The notes under the pieces: generated by a model
Database searches by the model: none
What the model was told of the DNA's origin: nothing
Seen by the model: only the letters and a program-made list of their open reading frames with translations
Part shown: positions 45,251 through 57,354 of the stretch, piece by piece
How the letters are laid out: every line of letters begins with the position of its first letter
How positions within the stretch are numbered: the stretch's first letter is position 1
Made by a program: the position numbers and the translations under genes
Source: Gnetum montanum
Taxonomy: Eukaryota > Streptophyta > Gnetopsida > Gnetales > Gnetaceae
Assembly: GCA_015680685.1 (NCBI GenBank)
Contig: MNCI01002702.1
Span: 131,923 to 195,922, forward strand
DNA: 64,000 nt
Direction: 5' to 3'

Positions 45251-46560
45251 GCGTTAGCTATGACAGCAAATTTCTTGGATGAGGCTTATGTAGTTGTGTC
45301 ACTTGGCGAGGCCCGGCCACTCACTGTGCATCTAGCATTTTTGGGTGTTTCTAGGATTTATGATTTTTCAGGTGTTGGCTACCGTTTTGATTGTGCGACT
45401 TTGGCGTGTCATGAAGGAGGCACCTGTTGTTGCCGTTGGTTTTGCTTTGGTCCTCAAATTACGAAAGACCTGCTATTTTTGGCCTCCGTTTTTTTAACTT
45501 TCCTTCGCTTCACAACCATCCATCAATCATTGTCCAAACCTGCGTCAGACGAACACATGATTTGCAACAATGCATTTATGCAGGGGATCAAATCGTGGAA
45601 CGTTGCTTGCTCCGCCTGCTAACGGCCATGGCCATGCCTTTACTCTTTTTCTTGGTGTTTTTTGGGAGGGGAGCTTTTGACCAGTCCAGTAGGCAGGCAA
45701 GCATGGCTCTCAGAAAGCGTAGCCTAACTCTAACAACTGAAAGTGAACACGCAGGCAGAGTCATCAGGTTTGGAGCATACCATAGCTACAGCAACCGTTG
45801 ATTGTGGAGCAGACATTTAATTTAATTTAATTTCATTTGGGTGTGGATACAGCCGATCCGATCCTATGGTCAAGCAAGCAAGTTTGAAAATGAGGCTGCT
45901 CCTTGTCCTGTCATTTGCACTTGGCCTTGGAGACGTACATTACTGGGTTTCGTCCGCGAAGATATTCGCTGCGATATCTCGCTACAACGCAATTGGCCTG
46001 TAGCACCCAGCCAATCCTTCGTTGACCTAAAATAAATAAACTCCCTTCATTATTATTATCTGCGTTTGTTTTTTCGAACAAGATAACCGAGCACCTTTCG
46101 GTGGAAAGCCTGAATCAACTTCGGCGGGTGCTCATTGTTGTTTGCGTTTCTTGCAAACTAGAAATTGGGAATTTCTGTTCCGTCAGGCAATCACATTTGA
46201 ATGGTTACAAAGCTTTATCTATTTTTAAGGAAAGTTGTAAACATCAACAAAAATTAATCACTAAATTGCACTTAATATTATAATTTATTCTCGAATGTGA
46301 ACCAGATAAAATAAAAGGATCCGTTTTTTATCTTTTACAAAGGCTAAGATTTGAAATTTCCTTTCAGCATAAACAAAATCCAACTATGCGTAAAGGATTA
46401 ATATTAAATTAATATGAAAGCTACTAAATCTAAAATAATAGTGATTTCATTGTAATTCCATAAAAGGAATTCTATTTGATTTGTAAAAAGTCTTAGTAAA
46501 CATGAATAAAAATTCAAGTTCAATTTAAGTCATTATTGTTTCTAATTTGCTTTTAACCTT
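45251..46560. other. Intergenic sequence upstream of the BRO1-like gene, unassigned
   Basis: 45,250-46,050 is less AT-rich than most of the window and has plus-strand open frames of 134 and 124 codons (45218-45622, 45427-45801) that overlap in different frames and show no known domain. 46,050-46,560 is AT-rich and empty. Confidence 0.4.
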
Positions 46561-46562
46561 AA

Positions 46563-46695
46563 TGAGAGGTGGCTAAAGTGGTTAGTTCATGGTCTAACAA
46601 AGATTTGCAGCCAAAAGTTGCCTATTCAAATTACATTTAAAGTTTTTGCAAAAATATCATATTGACTATATGTCTTAGCCCAAAAAAAGAGAAAA
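46563..46695 (+). mobile_element. tRNA-derived SINE
   Basis: A-box-like GGTGGCTAAAGTGGTTAG (about 46569-46586) and a decayed B-box (CTATTCAAATTAC, about 46622), then a tail TTAGCCCAAAAAAAGAG. It cannot be a tRNA gene, since no cloverleaf closes. Confidence 0.6.
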
Positions 46696-46784
46696 AGGAA
46701 AAAAAGTTCACCCCCTTCCCACAAAGTACTTTAAACTTTTAAACTAGCAGTATGACTCCTCAAATACTAACAATTATAGTTAGT

Positions 46785-46865
46785 AAAATGCAACTCAACT
46801 GGTTAGCTCATTGTCTTATTAAGTTTGAGGTTGTCATTTCAAGTCATACTTGAGTCATTATTATA
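46785..46865 (+). mobile_element. Second tRNA-derived SINE fragment
   Basis: CTCAACTGGTTAGCTCATTG (A-box region, 46793-46812) and a B-box-like TTTCAAGTCATAC (about 46837). It is cut off by the LTR of element C. Confidence 0.5.
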
Positions 46866-47067
46866 TTCCTCTATAGTTATTCCAAAATGTGTGGGGTATG
46901 GATGCTCCATGTATAGGATACACTGGATTTATTTTTTTCAACTTAGTTAGATAACTTAGAATTTTAATATTCAAATATTTTGATAACATTTTAGCTATGG
47001 TCGCATCAACATCATTATCATATGCCTCAATCACACTTAACCACACAAATTAATCTTACACAAGTGT

Positions 47068-47989
47068 TGATGAGACGCGATTTGCACTAGGCCGCGATAT
47101 CGCATTCTCCTACGATATCGCGTACGCGATATCGCGTCCCTCCGCCATTTCTATAAATAAGAGGCGGCACTCCCCTTATTTTCCAAATCCTGGCTAGTGT
47201 AGCGAAGCTCTGGCAGATTGATCACTCCAGAGTTAGAATTTTTCCCCATGTGCCCGTAGTAGGAGTCCTAGAGTGAACGGNNNNNNNNNNNNNNNNNNNN
47301 NNNNNNNNNNNNNNNNNNNNNNNNNNNNNNNNNNNNNNNNNNNNNNNNNNNNNNNNNNNNNNNNNNNNNNNNNNNNNNNNNNNNNNNNNNNNNNNNNNNN
47401 NNNNNNNNNNNNNNNNNNNNNNNNNNNNNNNNNNNNNNNNNNNNNNNNNNNNNNNNNNNNNNNNNNNNNNNNNNNNNNNNNNNNNNNNNNNNNNNNNNNN
47501 NNNNNNNNNNNNNNNNNNNNNNNNNNNNNNNNNNNNNNNNNNNNNNNNNNNNNNNNNNNNNNNNNNNNNNNNNNNNNNNNNNNNNNNNNNNNNNNNNNNN
47601 NNNNNNNNNNNNNNNNNNNNNNNNNNNNNNNNNNNNNNNNNNNNNNNNNNNNNNNNNNNNNNNNNNNNNNNNNNNNNNNNNNNNNNNNNNNNNNNNNNNN
47701 NNNNNNNNNNNNNNNNNNNNNNNNNNNNNNNNNNNNNNNNNNNNNNNNNNNNNNNNNNNNNNNNNNNNNNNNNNNNNNNNNNNNNNNNNNNNNNNCCAAA
47801 AAAATCACATACCTCAGACTTGCTTAACCATACACCGTGACACATACAAGCAAGCCTGGGAAGACAACGAACGATTAACCCCAAGTGTTTCTTGTGGCGT
47901 TAAGGCATTTAGTCTGCGGAGTTCGACCGGATCGCGTGTGTACGCTCGTATTCGTATGGTGGAGTGTAGGGGTACCTCGCCACTCATCA
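47068..47989 (+). mobile_element. Solo LTR I (probable), containing the assembly gap
   Basis: Begins TGATGAG and ends CTCATCA, flanked by the 5-base duplication AGTGT (47063-47067 and 47990-47994). Its ends match the LTR style of C, D and G. The left part has three CGATATCG boxes, a 22-base perfect palindrome (47113-47134) and TATAAATA at 47152-47159. With 515 N the total is 922 bases, close to the 900-base LTR of D, so a solo LTR is more likely than a full element. Confidence 0.75.
47281..47795. other. Assembly gap, 515 N
   Basis: Run of N within solo LTR I. Any open frame across it is meaningless. Confidence 0.99.
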
Positions 47990-48135
47990 AGTGTGATCAA
48001 GAAGATAGTGATCAACAATCTAATGCTTAACTATCTAGACAACTATACTAGTCCTAGTCGATGGAATTTAGCCAAATTGCACATAGATGCTTATGATCTA
48101 TATGGTTGGGGTAGCATCTACTCTACTGTTCATCA

Positions 48136-48154
48136 TTGGCATCATTGCTAGGGA
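48136..48154 (+). other. Element C primer binding site
   Basis: TTGGCATCATTGCTAGGGA, directly after the LTR end. It is the cleanest of the four Tat-like primer sites in the window. Confidence 0.8.
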
Positions 48155-48253
48155 ACTTGATGCTAGTGGCTTAGCTAGTTAGGATCATCTAAGAATTGCT
48201 ATTAGAGCATAAAATAGTTTTATTTTATTCAAGTCACACTTCATAATTACAAG

Positions 48254-50344
48254 ATGTCTTCTTCTTGCAAGGTAGATTCCCCACATGCTAATGACTCAGT
48301 AAGGGAATGTGATATGACTATCAAGAACCGAGATGAGGTATCAAGACAAATGAAAGTTGTCTACTAGCATCAAAACCCATACTATCTAGATTTTACTTTC
48401 ATTCTTCACTAAGACAAATAACTATGATGGAGAGACCTAAATGGCAATATTGTGTTGCTACTTAATCATGTCATTCCATCAATGCTCATGGCAGCATTGA
48501 TGAAAGTGGAACTTGAAGTAACTACTCCGAATTACACGGTGGTTGATAAAATATCTAAGTTCTACCAACCCACCAAGTCCCAACTACAAAATCATCATTT
48601 CATGGAGGCTTACCATGAAGCTTCCAAGGGAAGGGGAGCTACCATCCCCCTAACATTATTGTCAGAGAAGGAGGACACATACTACCAATCTAGTCAATCT
48701 CATTGCCAAAATCCTCTACTCCTTAGTATAGATGACATGAACAATACATTGCTACATTTAATCTTGGTGAGTAACTAGGGAAACGGGAAAGCATGACCTA
48801 ATACAAGGAGGCCTAAGTCTTCCAAAAGGCCACCTGGAGAATATCAAAAGAGTCATGGAAAGAGAGTAAGTTGTCATAACTCTCCTAATTCTCCATCCTC
48901 ATCATCAAGCTTTGACAAGGGTGAACACAACCAAGGATGGAAGGATAATGATCAAAGACCTAGTAGAGATGCTAGAAGAAACCATCACATGAATGATAAA
49001 AGAGAAGGTATACATAAGCAAGAAGCTAGGCACTAATATGAACAAAGGCATAGTAGGCAATGCCAAAGGAGGCATGGTCATGAAATGAACCATGATGAGC
49101 ATAATGATTATGATGAACCATTACATACTACTAAGAGTATGATCAACATTATGGAGGCAATCTATACTCTAACTAGACATTAGAGGGATAACCAAATCAA
49201 ATGGTTGGATATGAATAAAATCGCTAAGTTTGAGAAAGGTTATAATGCAAATCCACAATACCATTTGCAAGCCTTTCATGATGTGTGTGCCTTGTAGAAC
49301 ATAGAGAACAAATGGCAAAACTTGAACCTCTTTTTCAGGACACTCATTAAAGAAGATAAAAGTTGGTACCAGTCCTTAAGTTGGAATCCATTAGAAGGTG
49401 AAGTACAATGTTGGAGTTGTTTAACAATAAATATCAAACATATTCCTAAGTATCCAACTTAAGAAAGTAGATCCAGGGATGGAAGTAAGGTAATCATGAA
49501 TATTATTCTCTTTTACATGAATGCCTAAGCCATGGCTTCACTTAAAGGGAATAGCTATGCTATGTTATAAATGAACTCAAAAATAAAATAAGAGAAACTC
49601 TTAGGATTTATGTGTAAGGAAGATTATCAGAAATGAGTGTCCATCAAATCCAAAGATTAAATGATCAAGTAATAAAGTAGGAAGGTGAACTTAAAAAGAA
49701 AGAGTGTATAGAGAAGTGTAATAGACACCCCACTATTCACAAAAATAAGGTTAATCTCTGTGAGTTAGATGAGGAATCACCATTAGATAAAATGGTACAA
49801 AGAAAAACCTTGCCAATTCAAAAGTCAATCATTAAAATCTCAACAAAGTTTAATAAGATGTGGGTTTCAATAGATGAAAATTCCAGATAACATCAAGGAT
49901 CATGAAGGAGAAAGCATACCAAGGTAAAGCCAAAGACAAAGATAAAAAAATAAAAAAGGATATAGGAAGAGACTACCACCAACAAAAAGGAAAAGCACCT
50001 ATAGTTGAGGAGGTTGCAAACTCTGAAGCTAAAGATGATGATCATGACATTTGCTAATACAATCATCCTTAGGATTATTGCCTTGTAATGTCACATCTCT
50101 AGGAGTATGGGATTTATGTCTTAAACTCAACGTTTGTGAAGAAGTAGATACCTAGGAGGTTACCTTATCCTCAAGCCAACTATAGGTAGCCTTATCACTA
50201 GTAACAATACTATTTAAGTGGGGATTCACCATAATCTTAGGAGTACTATCGGTAGTTGCAAAATCCAAAGTCACAAGGGATATCACTACCAAGGTAGTAG
50301 TCACCTTATTGACAACCTAATCTCTATGGTTATTATGTCTAATA
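48254..50344 (+). pseudogene. Element C gag, degenerate, interrupted by element D
   Basis: Starts MSSSCKVDSPHANDSVRECD ([21 protein letters not shown]). A readable stretch at 48452-48778 is MLLLNHVIPSMLMAALMKVE onward, with the gag core at about 49200-49500 (KFEKGYNANPQYHLQAFHDV, NIENKWQNLNLFFRTLIKE). The tail [12 protein letters not shown] is near 50150. It stops at the target site of D and resumes at 62732. Many stops. Confidence 0.72.
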
Positions 50345-50349
50345 ACCTA

Positions 50350-51249
50350 TGATAAAATCCACTTTTCGTTTAATGTGATATCATATCTATGATATCATTT
50401 CAATGATATTGTAGCTATAATATCGTATCTCATCTTACGTCATCGTTGATGCGATGTCTCAAGAGCTATGCAACCTTATAAATATGACACTTGGGCACAA
50501 ACAAAACAATAATTTTCATTCCACCCTTAGTGAAATTCTTGTAGTTTTATTTTGTAGTTTTAGTGATAGTGTGAATGCTCGTAGCATGGTGTCAAGTAAT
50601 TGATTGGAATCTTTATTTGAATAAATTGTACTTGGGCATAGTTTATGATGGACAATAAAGATCAAGACTATTTCAAATCATTGTAGCATTCCTTAGTTCT
50701 TTTATTTCATTGTTTACTTAACATAATTTTATTGCTTTACTAGTTTAAACATTTACATTTCAAAGTACTTTACTTTTATGCTTATTAGTTAAGTGGAATC
50801 GGTACAATTGGTTTTGGGCACTAAGTATGATTATTTGGTAACCCAATAGTGATCTTGCTTGATTTTCTTAGCAGTAATTCCACTTGTTAATACTAGTGGT
50901 AATCACATAAGTCCAAGGCATGCATGGGAGATGAAGACAGAATATCCATTGCTCTAGGCTAGGGCTAATTTGTATTTTCATAGTTACTTAGGCTTAGAAT
51001 TTTATCTCATATTCAACCATGTTTACCATTAGGAGTGTTAAGAGCCTTACAACATCAACCTATCACATGCCTCACTATGAGTTAAACCATATGGTTGAGC
51101 TTCACTAACTTAAAGTGGGAAGACAATGATCATGAACTTAACATCAACCACTAACATAATTACATTGTCCATCCACATATTACAATTTGGTCATATGTAA
51201 ACACTTGTGACTTGTATGGTAGAGTGTTGGGATACGTTATTGCTCATCA
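50350..51249 (+). repeat. Element D 5' LTR
   Basis: 900 bases, TGATAAAATCC to GCTCATCA. It has TGATATCA (50376-50383), ATGATATCAT (50389-50398) and more GATATT/TATCGT boxes upstream of TATAAATA (50477-50484). It matches 58746-59395 and 62330-62726. Confidence 0.82.
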
Positions 51250-51268
51250 TTGGTGTTGTTGCCAAGGA
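51250..51268 (+). other. Element D primer binding site
   Basis: TTGGTGTTGTTGCCAAGGA, the tRNA-Asp-type site of the Athila/Tat side, directly after the LTR. Confidence 0.78.
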
Positions 51269-51393
51269 TGTGTCAATGTGTGCTAAGTAGTTGATCTTAT
51301 AAAGTTCATTGTATTAAGAACCACAAAGTCTAGTCTTACATCTTTAATCAATTTTCATAACACGCATACATAATTAAACATCAAATACATAAT

Positions 51394-53330
51394 ATGGCTT
51401 CAACACTTAAAGAGAAATTATCACCTGCCAAAGAACTACAAAAGGATAATGCAGAACACATGATGATAAAGACTGGAGTGCGCCTATGCAAACAAGGATC
51501 TAATATGCTCATTCCAATCCCTATTATCCTGATTTTACATTTATCTTTCATCAGGATGAGTAACTACGATGGAGAGACTTACATGGTAACATCATTTTTC
51601 CTCCAAGCATTCAACACCATCCATGCTTTAGGCAACCTTAATGGGGATGAACTTGAGCCATGCATAGGAAGGGTATAATGTGACCAAACACATGACCAGG
51701 CTATATCAACCCACAGAGGTGCAAGTAGGAAGAGATGTTACTATTGAGACAAGGCATGAAAATAACAAAGAAAAGAAAATCAATCCTAATGTTGCCCTAG
51801 AGAAAATTAATGGCAATGCATTCTTAATAGAAAAACTCCACCAAAATCATGAAGGAAACTCACAAAAAACCTATTATTTGTTTGGAAGAACATGCCAAGG
51901 TACAATTACATTTGGTCCTTGTGATGACACCAAAAAGAGAGGCAGAGGACTCTAAACATAGGTAGAGCTTAAGACCTAGAGCTTTTGTGAAATCACATAG
52001 GGATGAACATTAGAGTCACAAAATGAGAATCAATTGACATCATTCTCCAACTGCTTCATCTTCCTCCTCATGATCATTAGTGGAATCTAACAAAAGGAAA
52101 TGAAGACTTAGAGATCATGATAGGGAAAGATGTTAGGCTCATGATAGGCATGAATATTGTTGAAGGCATCCTTATGAAGAAGAGGATGAGTATGAACTCA
52201 GAAGAGATAGGTTCCAGGATGAAGAGAGAGAGCATTATGAGCACCAAAGGGGACATCACTACAACAAAGTGTACGAATCCAATGACCATGAAGAGCCCCT
52301 ATTAGACACTCATAACATGATCAATATCAGGGAAGTAGTCTATATTCCAACCAGGCATGTTAGGGACAATTGCATTAAGTAACTAGATATGAATAACATT
52401 CCTAAATTTGAAGGAGGATACAATATAGATCCACAATATTACCTTTAAGAATTCCATGATGCCTACACCCTACAAAATATTGAAAGTGAATGGCAAAAGC
52501 TCAAGTTATTTCCTAGGACACTCATTAAAGAGGCAAAAAGTTGGCATAAATGATTAGAACCAAAATCAATTAGAAGATGTAGTACCATGCTTGAACTCTT
52601 TAATGACAAATATTAAACTTACTCAAGAGTGTCTAACCTCAAAAAGCAAATCCAAGGATGGAAGCAATGAAAACATTAATTCCTTGATGTTACAATGGAT
52701 ATATGCTACTCTCTCTTGTATAGATGCTAAGGCCATGGATTCTCACAAAGGGAACAACTTAGGCACATTGTTAATGGGTTAAAGAATAAAACCAAAGAAA
52801 CCCTTGGGGTTACACCAAAGGAAGACTATCAAAGATGATCATCCATCAGATTCAAAGGTTAATAGAATAAGTAACAAAAGAGGGAGGAGAGTTAAAGAAG
52901 AGAGTATTAGCTGAAGAGTATAAGCAAGATCCATCAATCAAAAAATGAGATGTTTAGAGGTGTAACAAGCAAGAAGAAGAAACCTTGGAAGATGTGATTC
53001 AAAAGAAAACTCTACCAATTCAGANTAAGAAGAAACCTTGGAAGATGTGATTCAAAAGAAAACTCTACCAATTCAGAAGTCTATCAATGAGCAACAAATG
53101 TAGAGAAGATGTGGGACTTGGTGGATGAAAAGTTCACTATAGCTCTCAAGATAGTAGAAGAAAGGATTGAACAAGCATTCAATAAGGGTAAGGATAAGAA
53201 GAAGAGAAGAGATCACATATGAGGATGATTTAAGTAGAAAGGGAAAATTGCGACAATTGAGGAGTGTACTGACTCTAGTTTAGAAGAAGAGGAAGGATGC
53301 AAGGTGTGCTAGTATGAACATCCTAAGGGA
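51394..53330 (+). pseudogene. Element D gag, degenerate
   Basis: Starts MASTLKEKLSPAKELQKDNA at 51394. The gag core lies at about 52380-52680 (MNNIPKFEGGYNIDPQYYL, NIESEWQKLKLFPRTLIKEA, LKKQIQGWKQ). A 51-base duplication around an N (52974-53077) breaks it. It is cut at about 53330 by an insertion and its Pro-rich tail resumes at about 55085. Confidence 0.72.
52974..53077. repeat. 51-bp exact duplication separated by a single N
   Basis: AAGAAGAAACCTTGGAAGAT and the following 31 bases occur at 52974-53024 and 53027-53077, with N at 53025. An identical copy on each side of an N looks like an assembly join rather than biology. Confidence 0.8.
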
Positions 53331-55045
53331 TTGAAACACCACCAAATTTGAAGCTCCTAGGTCTCAACTAAAAATTTGGCTAAGTGTCAACACTTGGAAA
53401 ATTTTGTCTAAGTGTTGTGCTACCACTGCTGGGACTACACTCTAGAGCATAGTCAGTGTAGTTGATACTAACAATCCAAATTTGCAAAATTTTTCTAAGT
53501 TTCAACAATAGTTGTAAACTTTTCTATGTGTCTTGACTATGCTCTCCCACTTTGTGCTACGATCTAAAGTGTAGCCAGCATAGTAAACCTTGGAATGACC
53601 AGTTTTGCAAATTTTCTCTAAGTTTTAGGCTAGAGGCTACTAAGCATATGGGATGGATGAAACAATTTGGTAGATTTTCTAACTTTTGGTGCTACGCTCC
53701 CTGCTATGCTCTAGAGTGTAGCTTGCATGTAGGTAACAACTTCACAAGATTTTTTTAAAGTGTTTTGGCTATGCTCTCCCTATTGGGACTACACTTTAGA
53801 GCATAGTCTACGTAGCTAGCACTAAACTTCATCATTTTTTGCCAAATTTTCCTGCCACTCGAGCTATGCTTTAGAGCATAATTAGCATAGCCACACAAAA
53901 CTACCTCCAAAAGCTCCTAGAACTCAGCATCGGCCAGCATCTCGGCTCTAACATTCCTTTGGTAAGCAAGATCAAAAAATTTGCATTTCATTTGCATCCC
54001 CCATTTGCCCCCCAAATTGTACCTACACTCGATACCACTCAGAAAAGTGGTAGTGTAGTCCTAGAGCATAGTCTCCAAAACTGTACTATTTTACACTATT
54101 TGTAGGTACTTTGCGGTTTGTTTGGCACTCCTACATGCAGTCTTGGTAGTGTAGTCACATTTTGGCAATTTCATAGGATCCATTGGAGCACACCAGTAAA
54201 ACACTACTTACTTCAATAGGAATGTAACTAGGGTTAGTGTAGTTCCAACTACCCCTTTGCCATGTGGCACTCGATCTATGATTCATGCTAACCCTAACCC
54301 TATAAATATCCCTACGCCTCATGTTTCAGGGGTTGGCAATTTCATTCAGCAATTGGCATTTTTGACATTCTAATTGACATTTTCAAATACTCGACTAGCA
54401 AATTCATTTTCCAAGCATCCTTACACCCAAGCACACTTGGCACCTTAGCAAACTTCAGGATCCTGGTGGACATTGTTGGATGCTTCCCAAAACACCGCAC
54501 ACCACTAAAGCTCGAAGGACACTGTGGCAGCTAACTGGGTAGGCTCAGACTCCACGGTGGACATTAGTCTTCATAGCGAAACACCTTGAGACTATGACTA
54601 TGCTGCCCACTATGCTTATTTATACACCACATACCTCTTCATCTTTTTTTTATAGTTGACTATGCTCCTTCGCTATTTGGGGTAGTGTCGTCTTCCCTTT
54701 AGCCTGCATTTTGTGTATGTTTCACATTTCTTACACATTTTTGGCATTTTTCTCACATTTTTTGCCATTCACGCAGCTATTTGCATGTTTGCACCTTCAT
54801 TTTCATGCTTAAAATTGAAACTACGCTCACCCTTATGAACGCTATAGACACCGCGGACACCATCTAAATACCTTAAAACATGTTTTGTTGTAACACTTGT
54901 AAGTCCCAGTTTAATCGACAAGATCATTCTAGGCACCCTGCTTACATTTTCCAGTAGGTCCTCATGTGGGAGTGGGGTCAATACTATGCAACTGCGGACC
55001 TCTCGATGTCCCATTCTAGCCTCCAACCATTTTGGTTGCTACAAG
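53331..55045. mobile_element. LTR-like insertion in element D gag, with internal palindrome array
   Basis: About 1.7 kb interrupts gag sequence that is continuous in B (7600-7660) and C (50070-50130). It starts near TGAAACACCACC and ends near GGTTGCTACA. It has TATAAATA at 54301-54308 and, before it (53420-54160), about six degenerate copies of a unit whose core approaches CTATGCTCTAGAGCATAG. No coding potential, so a solo LTR is likely. Flanks GGGAT and AGAAT do not match well as a duplication. Confidence 0.5.
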
Positions 55046-55084
55046 AATGTTGCCCTATTATGGTCCACTTGCAAGAGTTTGGGG

Positions 55085-55540
55085 CATATGCACTCAATCC
55101 AAAATTCATTAAAAAGTAAATACCAAGATGGTTACCTTATCCTCAAGGTAATCTCAGACAACCTTTCTAGCCAACCTACCACCCAAGCAAAGCCTACCCT
55201 CAACCGTAGGAGTAATACCAATAGCAGTAACAACAAACGTAAGCATAGGCAATGTCAATGCCAAGGCAACAATATTCCTATAGGCAACCAAATCCTTATG
55301 GATATTATGTACAAGTCCAATCTATCTAGGAAATACTTTAGTTCACACTTGTTCTCATTAGTATCCACCTAAGTATTACAAACCTACCACTCCAAGGATG
55401 GATTTGAACATCTATGCATATCAACCAATAGTCGGTCCATCAAACTAACCTTCCAATGCTTTACCGCTAGTGCCACCACTAGTCATGCAAAGGGAACTAC
55501 CATCACAACCATAACAAAGAAGTGTTGTAAGGGTAGTGGA
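55085..55540 (+). pseudogene. Element D gag tail, Pro/Gln-rich
   Basis: Continuation of the gag tail: NPKFIKK and PRWLPYPQGNLRQPF near 55095-55160 parallel [12 protein letters not shown] in B. It then runs through short Pro/Asn/Gln-rich frames to QPQ. Confidence 0.55.
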
Positions 55541-55739
55541 TATATAGAGAGAGGATTATATCAACAATGCTAAAGGAAAATTAAGAAAATGTTCTTTCTT
55601 TAACAAGTCCAAAACATTCTGGTAGAGAAAGGACTTCATTGAATCATGTCCCTTATATGAAGGATCCTCCTATAAGCACTTTTGCTTCTCCAACAATCAA
55701 ATCCAAAGATTAAGACTATCATGCTAACTAAAATGGTAT

Positions 55740-56170
55740 CAAACTAGATAAAGGCAAGAGCTCTTCCTAAGAAAAGAATTGATTTAGAAATTCCTTTAAT
55801 TTATCTATAAGTTAATGAAAACTCACCATGCAAGGCTTTACTCAACTCAGGTTTCAGAGTAAATTTGATATCTCAAGAAACATGTAAGGCATGGAACTTT
55901 CCACCCTTAAAGAAGTACAACATAAGGTTAGAGTTAGCAAATCAATCTATCACCATTCCTTTGGGATAAATAGAAGATATGGTAACCACTATCAATGGGT
56001 GATCTTATCTAGTAAATTTTCTTGTGATAGATGTGAAGAATGATGATAGGGAATTTCCTATTATTATGGAAAGAGCATGGCTTAGCACAATTAATGCTAA
56101 GTTAAGAATGAGAGATTTATCTATGGAAATCTCTAAGGAAGATGAGCAAGGGGCCATACATACATAAATA
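55740..56170 (+). pseudogene. Element D aspartic protease, degenerate
   Basis: [83 protein letters not shown]. The triad site reads NSG (Asp lost). It is the cleanest copy of this domain in the window. Confidence 0.72.
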
Positions 56171-56271
56171 ATTCCATGCATTACTGAAGATACAGAGGGT
56201 GTAGTTGTGGTTTAAAAGTTCAAATTGTCAACACAATCCTTACACTAGCCCACAAGAGATGTGAGAAACAA

Positions 56272-56574
56272 GTGTGTGAACAAAAAGAAATATGGGCCAC
56301 TAAACCAAAAGACACCCAGTGGTTGAAAATTGAGAACATAAAACTGTCCAAGACATGCATGAAAATGTTTGACTCACTTATTAACTCTTATCTTAAGAAA
56401 ATGATCCAAATTGAGAACTCACAAAAGAATATCATAAACCGTAATCATACACTAATGGATAATGGAAATGAAGACTTAAAATTTGCATTTAAGAATAAAC
56501 AAGAAAGTAGAGTTGGGCCTTTTAAAATGGAAAGATCATCTAGTCCAATGAGATATATGTCCTTAGAAGATTAG
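56272..56574 (+). pseudogene. Element D open frame downstream of protease, 100 codons
   Basis: MCEQKEIWATKPKDTQWLKI onward, a Lys/Asn-rich frame. It sits where B (about 8820-9060) has the linker between protease and reverse transcriptase (shared pattern T-x-W-L). No enzyme domain. The expected reverse transcriptase does not follow. Confidence 0.45.
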
Positions 56575-56689
56575 AATTCGATTATCATTAAGATTACATG
56601 GGATAATAACTAAAAAACTAAATTGCTAAGGATGATAAATGAGAAACCTAGAGTGTATGATCTAGGGGATCTAGGGTCCATTTTCTGAA

Positions 56690-57350
56690 TACTTACCCAT
56701 GAGTTCAGTTGTGGGGGAGATGCCCTATCTTAACTTAGGGATTAATAAGTGCTTTTCAACTTTTTTTTTATTTTCTAATTTGTTGTGGTTTATAATTTTT
56801 GTTATACTTTTTACTTTTCTTATTATCTTTTCATATTCTTTAATATCTTTTCATTCTTTTATACTTTTCCATTTCTTAATCATTTTATATTCTTTAATAT
56901 TTTTCAAATTTTTTCTCTATTTTTCCATTTTTTCTATGATTTTTATCATTTGTTTTGTACATATTTTTGTTGATCTTTCCAATAAAGCGCAAGGAATAAA
57001 GCAAGATGTAGTCCCAATAAGGTGAAGACTACCCTATATTATCGAATCATGAAAGACTGATTACATATACAACGAGACCACGTCATCCATCCACTCATTT
57101 CCAACAATAGGAGGTTCTTACCATGGCTACAATGATATTCTTCTCACAATAAAACTAAAATAAACTTGTGATTATTATGCCTAGATGGAAGAGAGAATAT
57201 CAACTGGGAATGAAAAGGGAGTGACATCAAAGAAACTTGTGGATTCTCTAGGATTACTACTGTGAGTTTTAACTTGTTGCTAAGGATGTATTATTTTCTT
57301 GAGTTCTAATGAAAAATAGGAGTAAGAGTATAATAAATGCTTCCTTACCA
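56690..57350 (+). other. Element D region replacing reverse transcriptase and integrase, T-rich
   Basis: 56759-56960 is a strongly T-rich tract; the hydrophobic open frames there (56699-57025) are composition artefacts. Nothing conserved was seen until the spacer that matches B begins at about 57355. Confidence 0.55.
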
Positions 57351-57354
57351 TGTC

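Larger units (their letters stand above)
46876..48135 (+). repeat. Element C 5' LTR, left-truncated and split by solo LTR I
   Basis: 46876-47067 and 47990-48135 match consecutive parts of the element B LTR (TATGCCTCAATCACACTTA, then GTGTGATCAAGAAGATA and CTATCTAGACAAC-like blocks). It ends GTTCATCA. About the first 480 bases of the LTR are missing on the left. Confidence 0.78.

Noticed and set aside
45218-45801. Two plus-strand open frames (134 and 124 codons) upstream of the BRO1-like gene
   Set aside because: They overlap in different frames, have no recognisable domain or codon pattern, and lie in the likely upstream region of the minus-strand gene. Kept only as unassigned sequence.
46563-46865. 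Possible tRNA genes
   Set aside because: A- and B-box-like sequences are present, but no cloverleaf or acceptor stem closes and poly-A tails follow; SINEs explain them better.
47222-47884. Long open frames spanning the N gap
   Set aside because: The frames exist only because N was translated as X.
56699-57025. Hydrophobic 108-codon frame that looks like a membrane protein
   Set aside because: It is the translation of a T-rich tract (56759-56960); Phe/Ile/Leu runs are expected from composition.
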